From Vallicoccus soli (GTDB lineage: Bacteria > Actinomycetota > Actinomycetes > Motilibacterales > Motilibacteraceae): a stretch of DNA of 49,060 nt. Within the stretch, counting starts at the first letter, position 1; each line of letters starts with the position of its first letter. The notes beneath the pieces are model-generated. The model saw only the letters and a program-made list of their open reading frames with translations. It was not told where the DNA came from and searched no databases. The stretch is taken from NCBI RefSeq assembly GCF_003594885.1, contig NZ_QZEZ01000010.1, positions 1 through 49,060 on the forward strand, written 5' to 3'. Positions 6,937-15,045 of this stretch are shown one piece after another. The position numbers and the translations under genes were made by a program.

Positions 6937-8625
6937 ATGTCAACGCTCATCGACGGGTTGCGCGGCTACGTGCAGATCGCGTCCGGCCTCACCGAAGGAC
7001 CCCGCCAGCGCGCCGTCGAGGCGGTGCGCCAGCTCGCCGAGCAGGGCGAGCAGGGCGTCGCCGCGCTCCTGCCGGACGAGGTCAAGGGCCAGGTGGCCGG
7101 CCTGCTCGAGGACGCGCTCGCGACGAGCCGCGCCAACCGCGACCTCGTCGTGGGGCTCGTCGCCGGCGAGGTCGAGCGGCAGGTGGCGCGGCTCGGGCTG
7201 GTGACCGCGGAGGAGCTCGCCCGGGCGCTCGGGCGCGCGGAGCAGCTCGAGCGCCGGCTGCGCGACCTCGAGGCCCGGCTGGCGCCGCGCTCCGGCGGGG
7301 CGCCCGCCACGGCGGCGGGCCCCGACGAGGGCCAGGCGCCGGAGGGCGGCACCGCCGGCGGCCAGGCCGGCACCACGACAGGTACCACGACCGGCACCGG
7401 CACCGGCACCGGCACGCGGGCGGGGGAGCCGGGCGACGGCGCGGGGGCCGGGTCGGCGGTGGGGTCGTACGAGGGCACGCCGGTGGTCGCCACCGTCACG
7501 CGGCGGACGGTCGCGCGCACGGCGCCGCCCGACGACCTCGCGCGCGCCCAGGGCGAGACGCGCCGCCGGGCCGTGGACCAGCAGCAGGGCTCGGCGTCCG
7601 GCGCCGCCGTGCTGCAGGGCAAGAGGTCCCGGGCGGCCGGCGCCCCGGAGGTACCGCCGGTGGACGTCGAGCGGCCCGCGGGGCCGGCCGTGGCCGCAGG
7701 GACCGCCGCGCGCACCACGGCCTCGGCCGCCGGGCTCGGCGACGGCGGGGCGGGAGACGGTCCCGCCGCCGGGGACGGCCGTCGCGCGGCGGCCCGGGAG
7801 GCCGCACGCGAGGACGCGGCCCGCAAGGCGGCGGCCCGACGCGCCTCGACGGCCCGCCGCGGCGGCGCGACCGGGCAGGGCGAGCTCCTGCCCGCGAGCC
7901 GCGGGGAGGAGGACCGGGCCCAGGCGCCGGCTCCGCAGGAGGCCGGCCCGCAGGAGGCCCCCGAGCCGGGGGCGGGTCCGCGGACCCCCGCGACGAAGGG
8001 CCCCGCGGCGGAGGCGCCCGTGACGGAGGCACCCGTGACGACGGCGCCCGCGAAGAGGGCCAGAGCGAAGAAGGCCACCGCGACGAAGGCCACCGCGACG
8101 AAGGCCACCGCGAAGAAGGCCACCGCGAGGAAGGGCACGGCGACGGGGGCGACCGGGACCGAGCCGGCCGCGACCGAGGCGGCCGGGGCGACGACGCAGG
8201 CTGCTGCGGCCGGGGACGCGCCCGGGAAGGCGCCCGCCGGGAAGGCGCCCACGAAGAAGGCGCCCACGAAGAAGGCGCCCGCCAAGAAGGCGCCCACGAA
8301 GAAGGCGGCCGCCACGAAGGCGACGGCGGAGAAGGCGACCGCCAGGAAGGCGACGGCGACGAAGGCGGCTGCGACCACGACGACCGGCGAACGGGCGACG
8401 ACGCCAGACGGCACCTCCGAGGGCGCTGCCGCTGGGGCGACCCCGCACGAGGCCCCCGCAGGGGGCAGCGGCGCCGGGGAGTCCGCGGGGCGCCGCGCTG
8501 CGGCGCGCGACGCCGCGCGCGAGGCCGCCGCGCGCAAGGCGCCCGCGAGCGCTGCGGCCCGCCGCCGCGCTGAGGCCACCCGCCGCCCCGCCGGTGGCGG
8601 CGACGCCACGGGGGACGGCGCGTGA
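6937..8625 (+). CDS. phasin-like protein with histone H1-like Lys/Ala-rich tail
   Basis: The 562-residue product has an ordered N-terminus of about 120 residues (MSTLIDGLRGYVQIASGL through LRDLEARLA). It is predicted to be helical/coiled-coil and resembles phasin/PhaF-type granule proteins. A Gly/Thr/Ala low-complexity region follows. The tail has many KKAT, KKAP and ATKAT units (about residues 370-490) and REAARKA motifs, like the histone-H1-like tails of PhaF/AlgP-type DNA-binding proteins. Such proteins could tether a surface or granule to DNA, but this is inference; no polyhydroxyalkanoate genes are in the window. ATG 6937 was chosen because GAAGG lies upstream and the conserved domain begins there. 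Confidence 0.65.
   Translation: MSTLIDGLRGYVQIASGLTEGPRQRAVEAVRQLAEQGEQGVAALLPDEVKGQVAGLLEDALATSRANRDLVVGLVAGEVERQVARLGLVTAEELARALGRAEQLERRLRDLEARLAPRSGGAPATAAGPDEGQAPEGGTAGGQAGTTTGTTTGTGTGTGTRAGEPGDGAGAGSAVGSYEGTPVVATVTRRTVARTAPPDDLARAQGETRRRAVDQQQGSASGAAVLQGKRSRAAGAPEVPPVDVERPAGPAVAAGTAARTTASAAGLGDGGAGDGPAAGDGRRAAAREAAREDAARKAAARRASTARRGGATGQGELLPASRGEEDRAQAPAPQEAGPQEAPEPGAGPRTPATKGPAAEAPVTEAPVTTAPAKRARAKKATATKATATKATAKKATARKGTATGATGTEPAATEAAGATTQAAAAGDAPGKAPAGKAPTKKAPTKKAPAKKAPTKKAAATKATAEKATARKATATKAAATTTTGERATTPDGTSEGAAAGATPHEAPAGGSGAGESAGRRAAARDAAREAAARKAPASAAARRRAEATRRPAGGGDATGDGA
8050..8370 (+). repeat. Lys/Ala-rich coding repeats (H1-like tail)
   Basis: Imperfect 12-15 bp units such as GCGACGAAGGCCACC and AAGAAGGCGCCCACG repeat through this segment and encode KATAT and KKAPT blocks. 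Some adjacent copies are identical at DNA level, indicating recent expansion. Confidence 0.8.
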
Positions 8626-8948
8626 GCGAGCGCCCCCTGCCCCGGCCGGTGCCGGGCCCGGGGCCCGTACCGCGGCCCCCGGCGCCGGTCCGCGGTGCCG
8701 CGCCGCCGCACCGGGCGACGGGCGCGACGGACGCCCCGCCCCAGGAGCTGTCGGGAGAGCCGTCGGGGGAGCCGTCGGGGGAGCCGTCGGGGGAGCCGTC
8801 GGGCGTACCGGCCGTGGACTCGGCGCTCGAGCGCCTCGCCGACCTCGACGCGCTGGCGGTGGACGACCACCCCGAGGTGTTCGCGGACGTGCACCGGGCG
8901 CTCGAGGACGTGCTCGCCCGCCCGTCCTCCCCGGCGCCCGGCGAGTGA
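8622..8948 (+). CDS. small hypothetical protein with EPSG repeats
   Basis: This 108-residue protein begins at a GTG overlapping the previous stop (GTGA) and ends overlapping the tlyA start, so it is translationally embedded in the operon. The N-terminal 45 residues are Pro/Arg-rich. Next comes ELSG plus four EPSG units. The C-terminus (VDSALERLADLDALAVDDHPEVFADVHRALEDVL) is an acidic amphipathic helix pair that looks like the conserved part. No enzymatic motif is visible and the function is unknown. Confidence 0.7.
   Translation: MSERPLPRPVPGPGPVPRPPAPVRGAAPPHRATGATDAPPQELSGEPSGEPSGEPSGEPSGVPAVDSALERLADLDALAVDDHPEVFADVHRALEDVLARPSSPAPGE
8745..8804 (+). repeat. 12-bp coding tandem repeat, 5 units
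   Basis: One diverged (GAGCTGTCGGGA) and four near-identical GAGCCGTCGGGG units encode ELSG(EPSG)4 in the small protein upstream of tlyA. Confidence 0.85.
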
Positions 8949-9754
8949 CCCGCCGGGTACGGCTCGACGCGGAGCTCGTGCGCCGCGGCATGGCCCGCTC
9001 CCGCGAGCACGCCAGCTCCCTCGTCGAGCAGGGCCGGGTCACGGTGGGCGGGCAGCGCGCGACCAAGCCGGCGACGCAGGTCGAGGTCGGGGCGCCGGTC
9101 GCGGTGGCCGACGACGACGGCGACCCCGGCTACGCCTCGCGCGGCGGCCACAAGCTCGCCGGCGCGCTGGACGCGTTCGGCCCGCGGGGGCTGCGGGTCG
9201 AGGGCCGGCGGTGCCTGGACGCCGGCGCCTCGACGGGCGGGTTCACCGACGTGCTGCTGCGCCGGGGCGCCGCGCAGGTGGTGGCGGTCGACGTGGGCTA
9301 CGGCCAGCTGGCGTGGGCGCTGCGCACGGACGAGCGGGTGCAGGTGCACGACCGCACCAACGTCCGCGACCTCACCCCGGAGCACGTCGGCGGGCCGGTC
9401 GACGTCGTGGTGGCCGACCTGTCGTTCATCTCGCTGCGCCTCGTCCTCCCGGCGCTCGCGGCGTGCGCGCCGGGCGCCGACGCGGACCTGGCCCTCATGG
9501 TGAAGCCGCAGTTCGAAGTCGGCCGCGAGCGCCTCGGGCAGGGCGGCGTGGTGCGCGACCCGCAGCTGCGGGCCGACGCGGTGCGCGACGTCGGGGCGGC
9601 GGCCGCGGCGCTGGGCCTGGGCGCCGCCGGCGTCGTGGCCAGCCCGCTGCCGGGGCCGTCGGGCAACGTGGAGTACTTCCTCTGGCTGCGCCGCGACGCC
9701 GGCGCGCTCGCCGAGGACGACCTGCGCCGCGCGGTGCGGGAGGGCCCGTCGTGA
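8945..9754 (+). CDS. tlyA: TlyA family rRNA 2'-O-methyltransferase
   Basis: This 269-residue protein has an N-terminal S4 RNA-binding domain (about 4-60) and an FtsJ-like SAM methyltransferase domain with the SAM loop LDAGASTGGFTDVLL (91-105). The catalytic K-D-K-E tetrad is visible as K70 (GGHK), D158 (VVADLSF), K187 (MVKPQFEVG) and E243 (GNVEYF). TlyA methylates ribose at 16S C1409 and 23S C1920, and its loss gives capreomycin resistance in mycobacteria. The GTG start overlaps the stop of the preceding small gene, and its stop overlaps the nadK start, as in the conserved tlyA-nadK-recN operon. Confidence 0.95.
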   Translation: MTRRVRLDAELVRRGMARSREHASSLVEQGRVTVGGQRATKPATQVEVGAPVAVADDDGDPGYASRGGHKLAGALDAFGPRGLRVEGRRCLDAGASTGGFTDVLLRRGAAQVVAVDVGYGQLAWALRTDERVQVHDRTNVRDLTPEHVGGPVDVVVADLSFISLRLVLPALAACAPGADADLALMVKPQFEVGRERLGQGGVVRDPQLRADAVRDVGAAAAALGLGAAGVVASPLPGPSGNVEYFLWLRRDAGALAEDDLRRAVREGPS

Positions 9755-10719
9755 GCGGGCGCTCGGTGCTCCTCGTGCTGCACAGCCAGCGCGCCGGCGG
9801 GGCCCGCGACGCGGAGGGCGCCGTCGCCGCCCTGACCGCCGGCGGGGTGGACGTACGGGTCCTGGCCGACGAGGCGGACGCGCCCGACCTGCCGGACGCG
9901 CCGCGCCTCGAGGGCGCGCGCGTGGTGCAGCCGGGGCCCGCTGCCGCGGAGGGCTGCGAGCTCGTGCTGTCCCTCGGCGGGGACGGCACGTTCCTGCGGG
10001 CGGCCGAGGCGGCGCGCCCCACCCGCACGCCCGTGCTCGGCGTCAACCTGGGCCACGTGGGCTTCCTCGCCGAGGCCGAGCGCGACGACCTGGGCGCGGC
10101 CGTGGAGGCGGTGCTCGACGGCCGGTACGAGGTCCAGGAGCGCCTGGCCCTCGACGTGCTCGTCCGGTACGACGGCCGCGTCGAGCGCACCTGGGCGCTC
10201 AACGAGGCCTCGGTCGAGAAGGCGAGCCGCCAGCGCATCCTCGAGGTGGTCGTCGAGGTCGACGGGCGGCCCCTGTCGCGCTGGGGCTGCGACGGCGTCC
10301 TGTGCGCGACGCCGACCGGCTCGACCGCGTACGCCTTCTCGGCGGGCGGTCCGGTCGTCTGGCCGGAGGTCGAGGCGATGCTCCTCGTGCCGCTCAGCGC
10401 GCACGCGCTCTTCGCCCGCCCGCTCGTCACGGCGCCGGACAGCGTCCTCGCGGTCGAGCTGCTCGCCGAGAGCCGCATCGGCGGCACGCTGCTGTGCGAC
10501 GGGCGCCGCAGCATCGACCTGCCGCCGGGGGCGCGGGTGGAGGTGCGCCGGTCGGCGGACCCCGTGCGGCTGGTCCGCCTGCACCGCGACCCGTTCACCG
10601 ACCGGCTGGTCGCCAAGTTCGACCTGCCGGTGGAGGGGTGGCGCGGCCGGGGGCGCCCGCCCGCCGGCGGTCCACAGCCCGGTGCCGCTCCGCCCGGACC
10701 TGTCGGACCGCCCGCGTAG
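9751..10719 (+). CDS. nadK: NAD kinase
   Basis: This 322-residue ATP/polyphosphate-dependent NAD kinase makes NADP. The diagnostic GGDGT is at 76-80. It is followed by NLGHVGFLAE, by NEASVEK in the NAD site, and by the Gly-rich GCDGVLCATPTGSTAYAFSAGGP core. The GTG start overlaps the tlyA stop by four bases (GTGA). The recN promoter hexamer sits at its last codons. Confidence 0.96.
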   Translation: MSGRSVLLVLHSQRAGGARDAEGAVAALTAGGVDVRVLADEADAPDLPDAPRLEGARVVQPGPAAAEGCELVLSLGGDGTFLRAAEAARPTRTPVLGVNLGHVGFLAEAERDDLGAAVEAVLDGRYEVQERLALDVLVRYDGRVERTWALNEASVEKASRQRILEVVVEVDGRPLSRWGCDGVLCATPTGSTAYAFSAGGPVVWPEVEAMLLVPLSAHALFARPLVTAPDSVLAVELLAESRIGGTLLCDGRRSIDLPPGARVEVRRSADPVRLVRLHRDPFTDRLVAKFDLPVEGWRGRGRPPAGGPQPGAAPPGPVGPPA

Positions 10720-10722
10720 GGT
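10717..10722 (+). promoter_or_regulatory. -10 element of recN (leaderless)
   Basis: TAGGGT overlaps the end of nadK and lies 7 nt before the GTG of recN, so transcription would start at or beside the start codon. recN has no Shine-Dalgarno here, which fits a leaderless mRNA. Confidence 0.6.
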
Positions 10723-10729
10723 CACGCCC

Positions 10730-12700
10730 GTGCTGGAGCTCCTGCGGATCCGCGACCTCGGCGTCATCGACGATGCCGAGATCGAGCTGTCCCCGGGCCT
10801 CACCGTCCTCACCGGCGAGACGGGCGCGGGCAAGACGATGGTCGTGACGGGCCTCGGCCTGCTGCTGGGCGGCAAGGGCGACGCCGCACGGGTGCGCTCG
10901 GGGGCGCGCGCAGCGGTGGTCGAGGGCTGCGTGGCCGTGCCCGCCGGGCACCCCGCGCTCGCGCGCGCCCAGGAGGCCGGCGGCGAGCTCGACGACGGGC
11001 GCCTGCTCGTGGCGCGCACGGTCTCCGCGGAGGGCCGCAGCCGCGGGCACGTCGGGGGGCGCGCCGTCCCCCTCGCGGTGCTGGGCGAGCTCGGGGAGGA
11101 GCTCGTCGCGGTCCACGGGCAGGACGACCAGCGCCGGCTGCTGCGCCCCTCCCGCCAGCGCGCCGCGCTCGACCGCTTCGCCGGGGCGGGCGTCGCGGAC
11201 CTGCTCGCGCGGTGGCAGACGGCCTACGGCCGGCTGCGCGCGGTGCGCCGCGAGCTCGAGGAGCTGACGACGCGCGGACGCGAGCGGGCGCAGGAGGCCG
11301 ACCTGCTGCGGTTCGGCCTCGCGGAGGTCGAGCAGGTCGCGCCGCAGCCGGGCGAGGACGCCGAGCTCGCCGCGGAGGACCAGCGCCTCGCGCACGCCGA
11401 CGCGCTGCGCCAGGCGGCGGCGTCCGCGCACGCCGCGCTGCTCGGCGACCCGGTGGCGCCCGACGCCGTCGACGCGGTCGGCCTCGTCGCCGGCGCCCGC
11501 CGCGCCGCGGAGCAGGCGGGCGAGCACGACCCCGCCCTCGCCGCGCTGGGCCAGCGGCTGGGCGAGGTGTCCTACCTGCTGGCCGACGTGGCCGCGGACC
11601 TCGCGTCCTACGCCGAGGGCGTGGACGCCGACCCGGCGCGCCTCGCCGCGGTGCAGGAGCGGCGCGCGGCGCTGGGCGCGCTCACCCGCAAGTACGGCGA
11701 GGACGTCGACGCCGTGCTCGCCTGGGCCGAGCGCGCCGGTCGCCGCCTGCTCGAGCTCGACGGCTCCGACGAGCGCCTCGACGCGCTGCGCCAGGAGGAG
11801 GCCGGGCTCGCGTCCGACCTCGGGCGCCTGGCCGCCGAGCTCTCCGCCGCGCGCACCGCTGCGGCGGGGCGCCTGGCCGACGCCGTCACCGCCGAGCTCG
11901 GCGCCCTCGCGATGCCGCACGCCCGCGTGGTCGTCCAGGTGACCCAGGCCGAGGCTCCCAGGGGCGCGTCCGGTGCGTCCGGTGCGTCCGATGCGTCCGG
12001 TGCGTCCGATGCGTCCGGTGCGTCCGGTGCGTCCGGTGCGTCCGGTGCGTCCGGTGCGTCCGGTGCGTCCGGCGCGGCGAGCGGGGCGGCGGGGGTCGAC
12101 GTGCTCGACGTGCCCGGGCCGGACGGACCGCGGCCGCTCGTGGCGGGCCCGCACGGCGTCGACGACGTGGCCCTGCTCCTCGCGCCCCACCCCGGCGCGC
12201 AGCCGCTGCCGCTGCACCGCGGGGCGTCCGGCGGTGAGCTGTCCCGGGTGATGCTCGCCGTCGAGGTGGTCTTCGCCGGCGCGGACCCCGTGCCGACCTT
12301 CGTGTTCGACGAGGTCGACGCGGGCGTCGGCGGCGCGGCCGCGGTGGAGATCGGGCGCCGGCTCGCGGTGCTCGCCCGCAGCGCGCAGGTGCTCGTCGTG
12401 ACGCACCTGCCCCAGGTCGCCGCGTTCGCCGACCGGCACCTGCGCGTGGTGAAGACCGACGACGGCTCGGTCACGCGCACCGGGGTCGTCGCCCTCGACG
12501 ACGGGGCGCGCGTGCTCGAGCTCTCGCGCATGCTCGCCGGCCTCGAGGGCAGTGAGACCGCCGTGGCGCACGCTGAGGAGCTGCTGCGCTCGGCCCGCGC
12601 GGGCACGGACGGCGCCGGCGGGCGGGGCACCGCCGGCGCCGGGCGCCGGGCCGGCGGCGCGGGCCGGACCAGGCGTCCGGCGGCGCGGCGGACCGGCTGA
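10730..12700 (+). CDS. recN: DNA repair protein RecN
   Basis: This 656-residue SMC-like ATPase acts in double-strand break repair. Walker A GETGAGKT is at 29-36, the ABC signature GASGGELSR at 498-506 and Walker B FVFDE at 524-528, ending in the THLPQVAAFADRHL switch region. The middle is the predicted coiled coil. An odd feature is a 36-residue (Gly/Asp)-Ala-Ser tandem repeat at residues 412-447, followed by an Ala/Gly linker. It is inserted in the C-terminal part before the signature motif and absent from typical RecN. A Gly/Ala/Arg-rich tail ends the protein. The start is GTG 10730, downstream of TAGGGT. Confidence 0.95.
   Translation: MLELLRIRDLGVIDDAEIELSPGLTVLTGETGAGKTMVVTGLGLLLGGKGDAARVRSGARAAVVEGCVAVPAGHPALARAQEAGGELDDGRLLVARTVSAEGRSRGHVGGRAVPLAVLGELGEELVAVHGQDDQRRLLRPSRQRAALDRFAGAGVADLLARWQTAYGRLRAVRRELEELTTRGRERAQEADLLRFGLAEVEQVAPQPGEDAELAAEDQRLAHADALRQAAASAHAALLGDPVAPDAVDAVGLVAGARRAAEQAGEHDPALAALGQRLGEVSYLLADVAADLASYAEGVDADPARLAAVQERRAALGALTRKYGEDVDAVLAWAERAGRRLLELDGSDERLDALRQEEAGLASDLGRLAAELSAARTAAAGRLADAVTAELGALAMPHARVVVQVTQAEAPRGASGASGASDASGASDASGASGASGASGASGASGASGAASGAAGVDVLDVPGPDGPRPLVAGPHGVDDVALLLAPHPGAQPLPLHRGASGGELSRVMLAVEVVFAGADPVPTFVFDEVDAGVGGAAAVEIGRRLAVLARSAQVLVVTHLPQVAAFADRHLRVVKTDDGSVTRTGVVALDDGARVLELSRMLAGLEGSETAVAHAEELLRSARAGTDGAGGRGTAGAGRRAGGAGRTRRPAARRTG
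11963..12070 (+). repeat. 9-bp tandem repeat (12 units) inside recN
   Basis: Twelve in-frame units of GGTGCGTCC (two read GATGCGTCC, the first GGCGCGTCC) encode Gly-Ala-Ser or Asp-Ala-Ser. The length is a multiple of three bases and stays in frame. Near-perfect identity of the units indicates recent slippage and probable length polymorphism between strains. Confidence 0.95.
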
Positions 12701-12806
12701 GGCCGGCCCCGGGTCCCCGGCCCCGGGTGCCCGGCCCCCGGGTGCCCGACCCTCGGGTGCCCGGCCACGGCTGAGGCCGGCACCGGGTCCCCGGCCCCGG
12801 GTGCCC
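12695..12806 (+). repeat. 38-bp direct repeat spanning the recN stop
   Basis: A 38-bp segment beginning GGCTGAGGCCGG at 12695-12732 recurs at 12769-12806 with one mismatch, an offset of 74 bp. The first copy contains the recN stop codon. The sequence between is made of further CCCGGGTGCCCGG-like units. It fills the front of the recN-steA gap. Confidence 0.85.
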
Positions 12807-12916
12807 AGCGGGTCCTGGGCGGCGAGGGGGAGGGGATCGCGGGGCGTGGCGCCTGCGACACGCGCCGGGCGCGGCGTGACCGGGGGCGTACCGCTTGCTC
12901 TGAGAGGATGACGGCG

Positions 12917-14101
12917 ATGAGGATCGCGACCATGCGCAGGCGGCAGAGCACCACCGACGACCCGGGGGTCCACGGGGTCGCCCGCCTGGACCGACGCACG
13001 AAGGCGCTCACCAAGCGGCTGCAGCCGGGCGACGTCGCGGTCATCGACCACATCGACCTCGACCGGGTCAGCGCCGAGGCGCTCGTGGCCTGCCGGGCCG
13101 GCGCCGTCGTCAACGTGGCGCCGAGCATCAGCGGGCGCTACCCCAACCTCGGCCCGGAGATCCTCGTCGAGGCCGGCATCCCGCTGCTCGACGGCGTGGG
13201 GCCCGACGTCATGCACGCCCTGCAGGAGGGCGACGTCGTCCGGCTCGACGAGGACACCCTGTTCCACGGCGAGGCCGTCGTGGCGCGCGGCGCCCGCCAG
13301 AGCACCGAGACCGTCGCCCGGGCGATGGAGGAGGCCCGCGCCGGGCTCGCCGTGCAGCTCGAGGCCTTCGCCGGCAACACCATGGACTACCTGCGCCGCG
13401 AGCGGGAGCTGCTGCTCGACGGCGTCGGCGTCCCCGACGTGCGGACCCAGCTCGAGGGGCGCCACGCGCTGGTCGTCGTGCGCGGCTACCACTACAAGGA
13501 GGACCTGCAGGCCCTGCGGCCCTACATCCGCGAGTACCGCCCCGTGATGATCGGGGTGGACGGCGGGGCCGACGCGCTGCTGGAGGCGGGCTACCCGCCG
13601 GACATGATCGTGGGCGACATGGACTCCGTCGCGGACGGCACGCTGCGCAGCGGGGCGGAGCTGGTGGTGCACGCGTACCGGGACGGGCGCGCGCCGGGCC
13701 TGTCCCGCCTCGAGGCCATGGGCCTGGAGAGCGTCGTGTTCCCCGCGACGGGCACCAGCGAGGACGTCGCGATGCTCCTCGCCGACGACAAGGGCGCCGA
13801 GATCATCGTCGCCGTCGGCACCCACAACACCCTCGTGGAGTTCCTCGACAAGGGGCGTGCGGGCATGGCCAGCACGTTCCTCACCCGCCTGCGCGTCGGC
13901 GGCAAGCTCGTCGACGCCAAGGGCGTGAGCCGGCTCTACCGCAGCCGCATCTCCACCTGGCAGCTCGTGCTGCTCGTGCTCGCCGGGCTCCTGACCCTCC
14001 TCGTCGCCGTGGCCGCCACGCCGAACGGGCAGACCGTGCTGGACCTGCTCCGCAGCTACTGGGACAGCTTCACCTTCTGGCTGCAGGGGCTCTTCTCGTG
14101 A
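12917..14101 (+). CDS. steA: SteA-like cytokinetic ring protein
   Basis: The product of about 394 residues is a thiamin-pyrophosphokinase-like fold protein of the SteA family, which in Corynebacterium works with SteB in cell separation. Family features are VARLDRRTKALTKRLQPGDVAVIDHIDLDR near the N-terminus, a central VMIGVDGGADALLEAGYPPDMIVGDMDSV, and a C-terminal membrane segment (WQLVLLVLAGLLTLLVAVAA) with a short tail. ATG 12917 is preferred over ATG 12908 because GAGAGG ends 9 nt before it. It overlaps the mctB start (GTGA), matching the mycobacterial Rv1697-Rv1698 pair. Confidence 0.9.
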   Translation: MRIATMRRRQSTTDDPGVHGVARLDRRTKALTKRLQPGDVAVIDHIDLDRVSAEALVACRAGAVVNVAPSISGRYPNLGPEILVEAGIPLLDGVGPDVMHALQEGDVVRLDEDTLFHGEAVVARGARQSTETVARAMEEARAGLAVQLEAFAGNTMDYLRRERELLLDGVGVPDVRTQLEGRHALVVVRGYHYKEDLQALRPYIREYRPVMIGVDGGADALLEAGYPPDMIVGDMDSVADGTLRSGAELVVHAYRDGRAPGLSRLEAMGLESVVFPATGTSEDVAMLLADDKGAEIIVAVGTHNTLVEFLDKGRAGMASTFLTRLRVGGKLVDAKGVSRLYRSRISTWQLVLLVLAGLLTLLVAVAATPNGQTVLDLLRSYWDSFTFWLQGLFS

Positions 14102-15045
14102 TCGACTTCCGCTACCACCTCGTCTCGATCATCGCCATCTTCATGGCGCTGGCGGTGGGCATCGTGCTCGGCTCCGGGCCGCTGCGCGAGCCCATCGACA
14201 ACACCATCAGCCAGCAGGCGGACCAGCTGCGCGAGCAGCGCAACGACCTGCAGGAGGAGCTGCGGCTCACCGAGCAGCGCGTGGCGTACCAGGAGGACGT
14301 CGTCGCCGCCCTCGGCGCGGGCGTCACCGACGGTCGCCTGGCGGGCCGGCGCGTCGTCCTCGTCACCGCGCCCGGCGCCGACCCGGAGGTCGCGCAGGAG
14401 CTGGGGGAGGCCGTCGCCGCCGCCGGGGGCACGGTCACCGGCACCGTCGGCGTCGTCGACACGTGGCTCGACCCCGCCAACGAGGAGGAGCTCGACGAGG
14501 TCACCAGCCGCCTCGTCCTGCCGGGCACGACGTTCCCCGAGGACTCCGACGCCCGCGAGCGCATGGACACGGTCCTGGCCAGCGCCCTGGTCACCCGCTC
14601 GCCCCGGGACGACCCGCAGAGCGACCCCGGCGCGCAGGCGCTGCTGACCGGGCTGGAGGAGCTCGGGCACCTCACCGTCGACGGCACGCCGTCCGAGCGC
14701 GCGGGGCTGGCGCTCGTCGTCGCCGCGCCCGCGCCGGAGGACGCGGCGGTCGCGGGCGTGCAGACCGGCGGGCTGGTCGACCTCGTCGCCGCCCTCGACC
14801 GCCAGGGCGCCGGCACCGTCGTCGCCGGCACCCAGAGCGCCAACTCCGAGGGCGGGCTCGTGCGCGAGGTGCGCACCGAGGGGGCGACCGAGGGCAGCGT
14901 GTCGACGGTGGACACCGCCGACAGCGCGGCCGGGCGGCTCAGCGCGGTCCTCGCCCTCGACGCCGAGGCCGAGGGCGCGACCGGGGCCTACGGCTACGGC
15001 GCCGAGGCCGACGAGGTGCTGCCCGAGCTCGCCGACGCCCCGTGA
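14098..15045 (+). CDS. mctB: MctB-like membrane protein (copper transporter family)
   Basis: The 315-residue protein starts with IDFRYHLVSIIAIFMALAVGIVLGSGPL, the hallmark N-terminal membrane anchor of the MctB (Rv1698) family. A coiled coil (about residues 38-70, ISQQADQLREQRNDLQEEL) and a large extracytoplasmic Ala/Val-rich domain follow. MctB is linked to copper tolerance in M. tuberculosis, although the fold and conserved pairing with SteA also suggest a role in envelope or division. The GTG overlaps the steA stop. Confidence 0.85.
   Translation: MIDFRYHLVSIIAIFMALAVGIVLGSGPLREPIDNTISQQADQLREQRNDLQEELRLTEQRVAYQEDVVAALGAGVTDGRLAGRRVVLVTAPGADPEVAQELGEAVAAAGGTVTGTVGVVDTWLDPANEEELDEVTSRLVLPGTTFPEDSDARERMDTVLASALVTRSPRDDPQSDPGAQALLTGLEELGHLTVDGTPSERAGLALVVAAPAPEDAAVAGVQTGGLVDLVAALDRQGAGTVVAGTQSANSEGGLVREVRTEGATEGSVSTVDTADSAAGRLSAVLALDAEAEGATGAYGYGAEADEVLPELADAP

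Noticed and set aside
11963-12070. Repeat in recN as a CRISPR or regulatory array
   Set aside because: Units are 9 bp, contiguous without spacers, and encode an in-frame peptide repeat.
10595-13825. 1076-codon minus-strand frame over recN and steA
   Set aside because: Shadow of two clear plus-strand genes. It has no recognisable domain.
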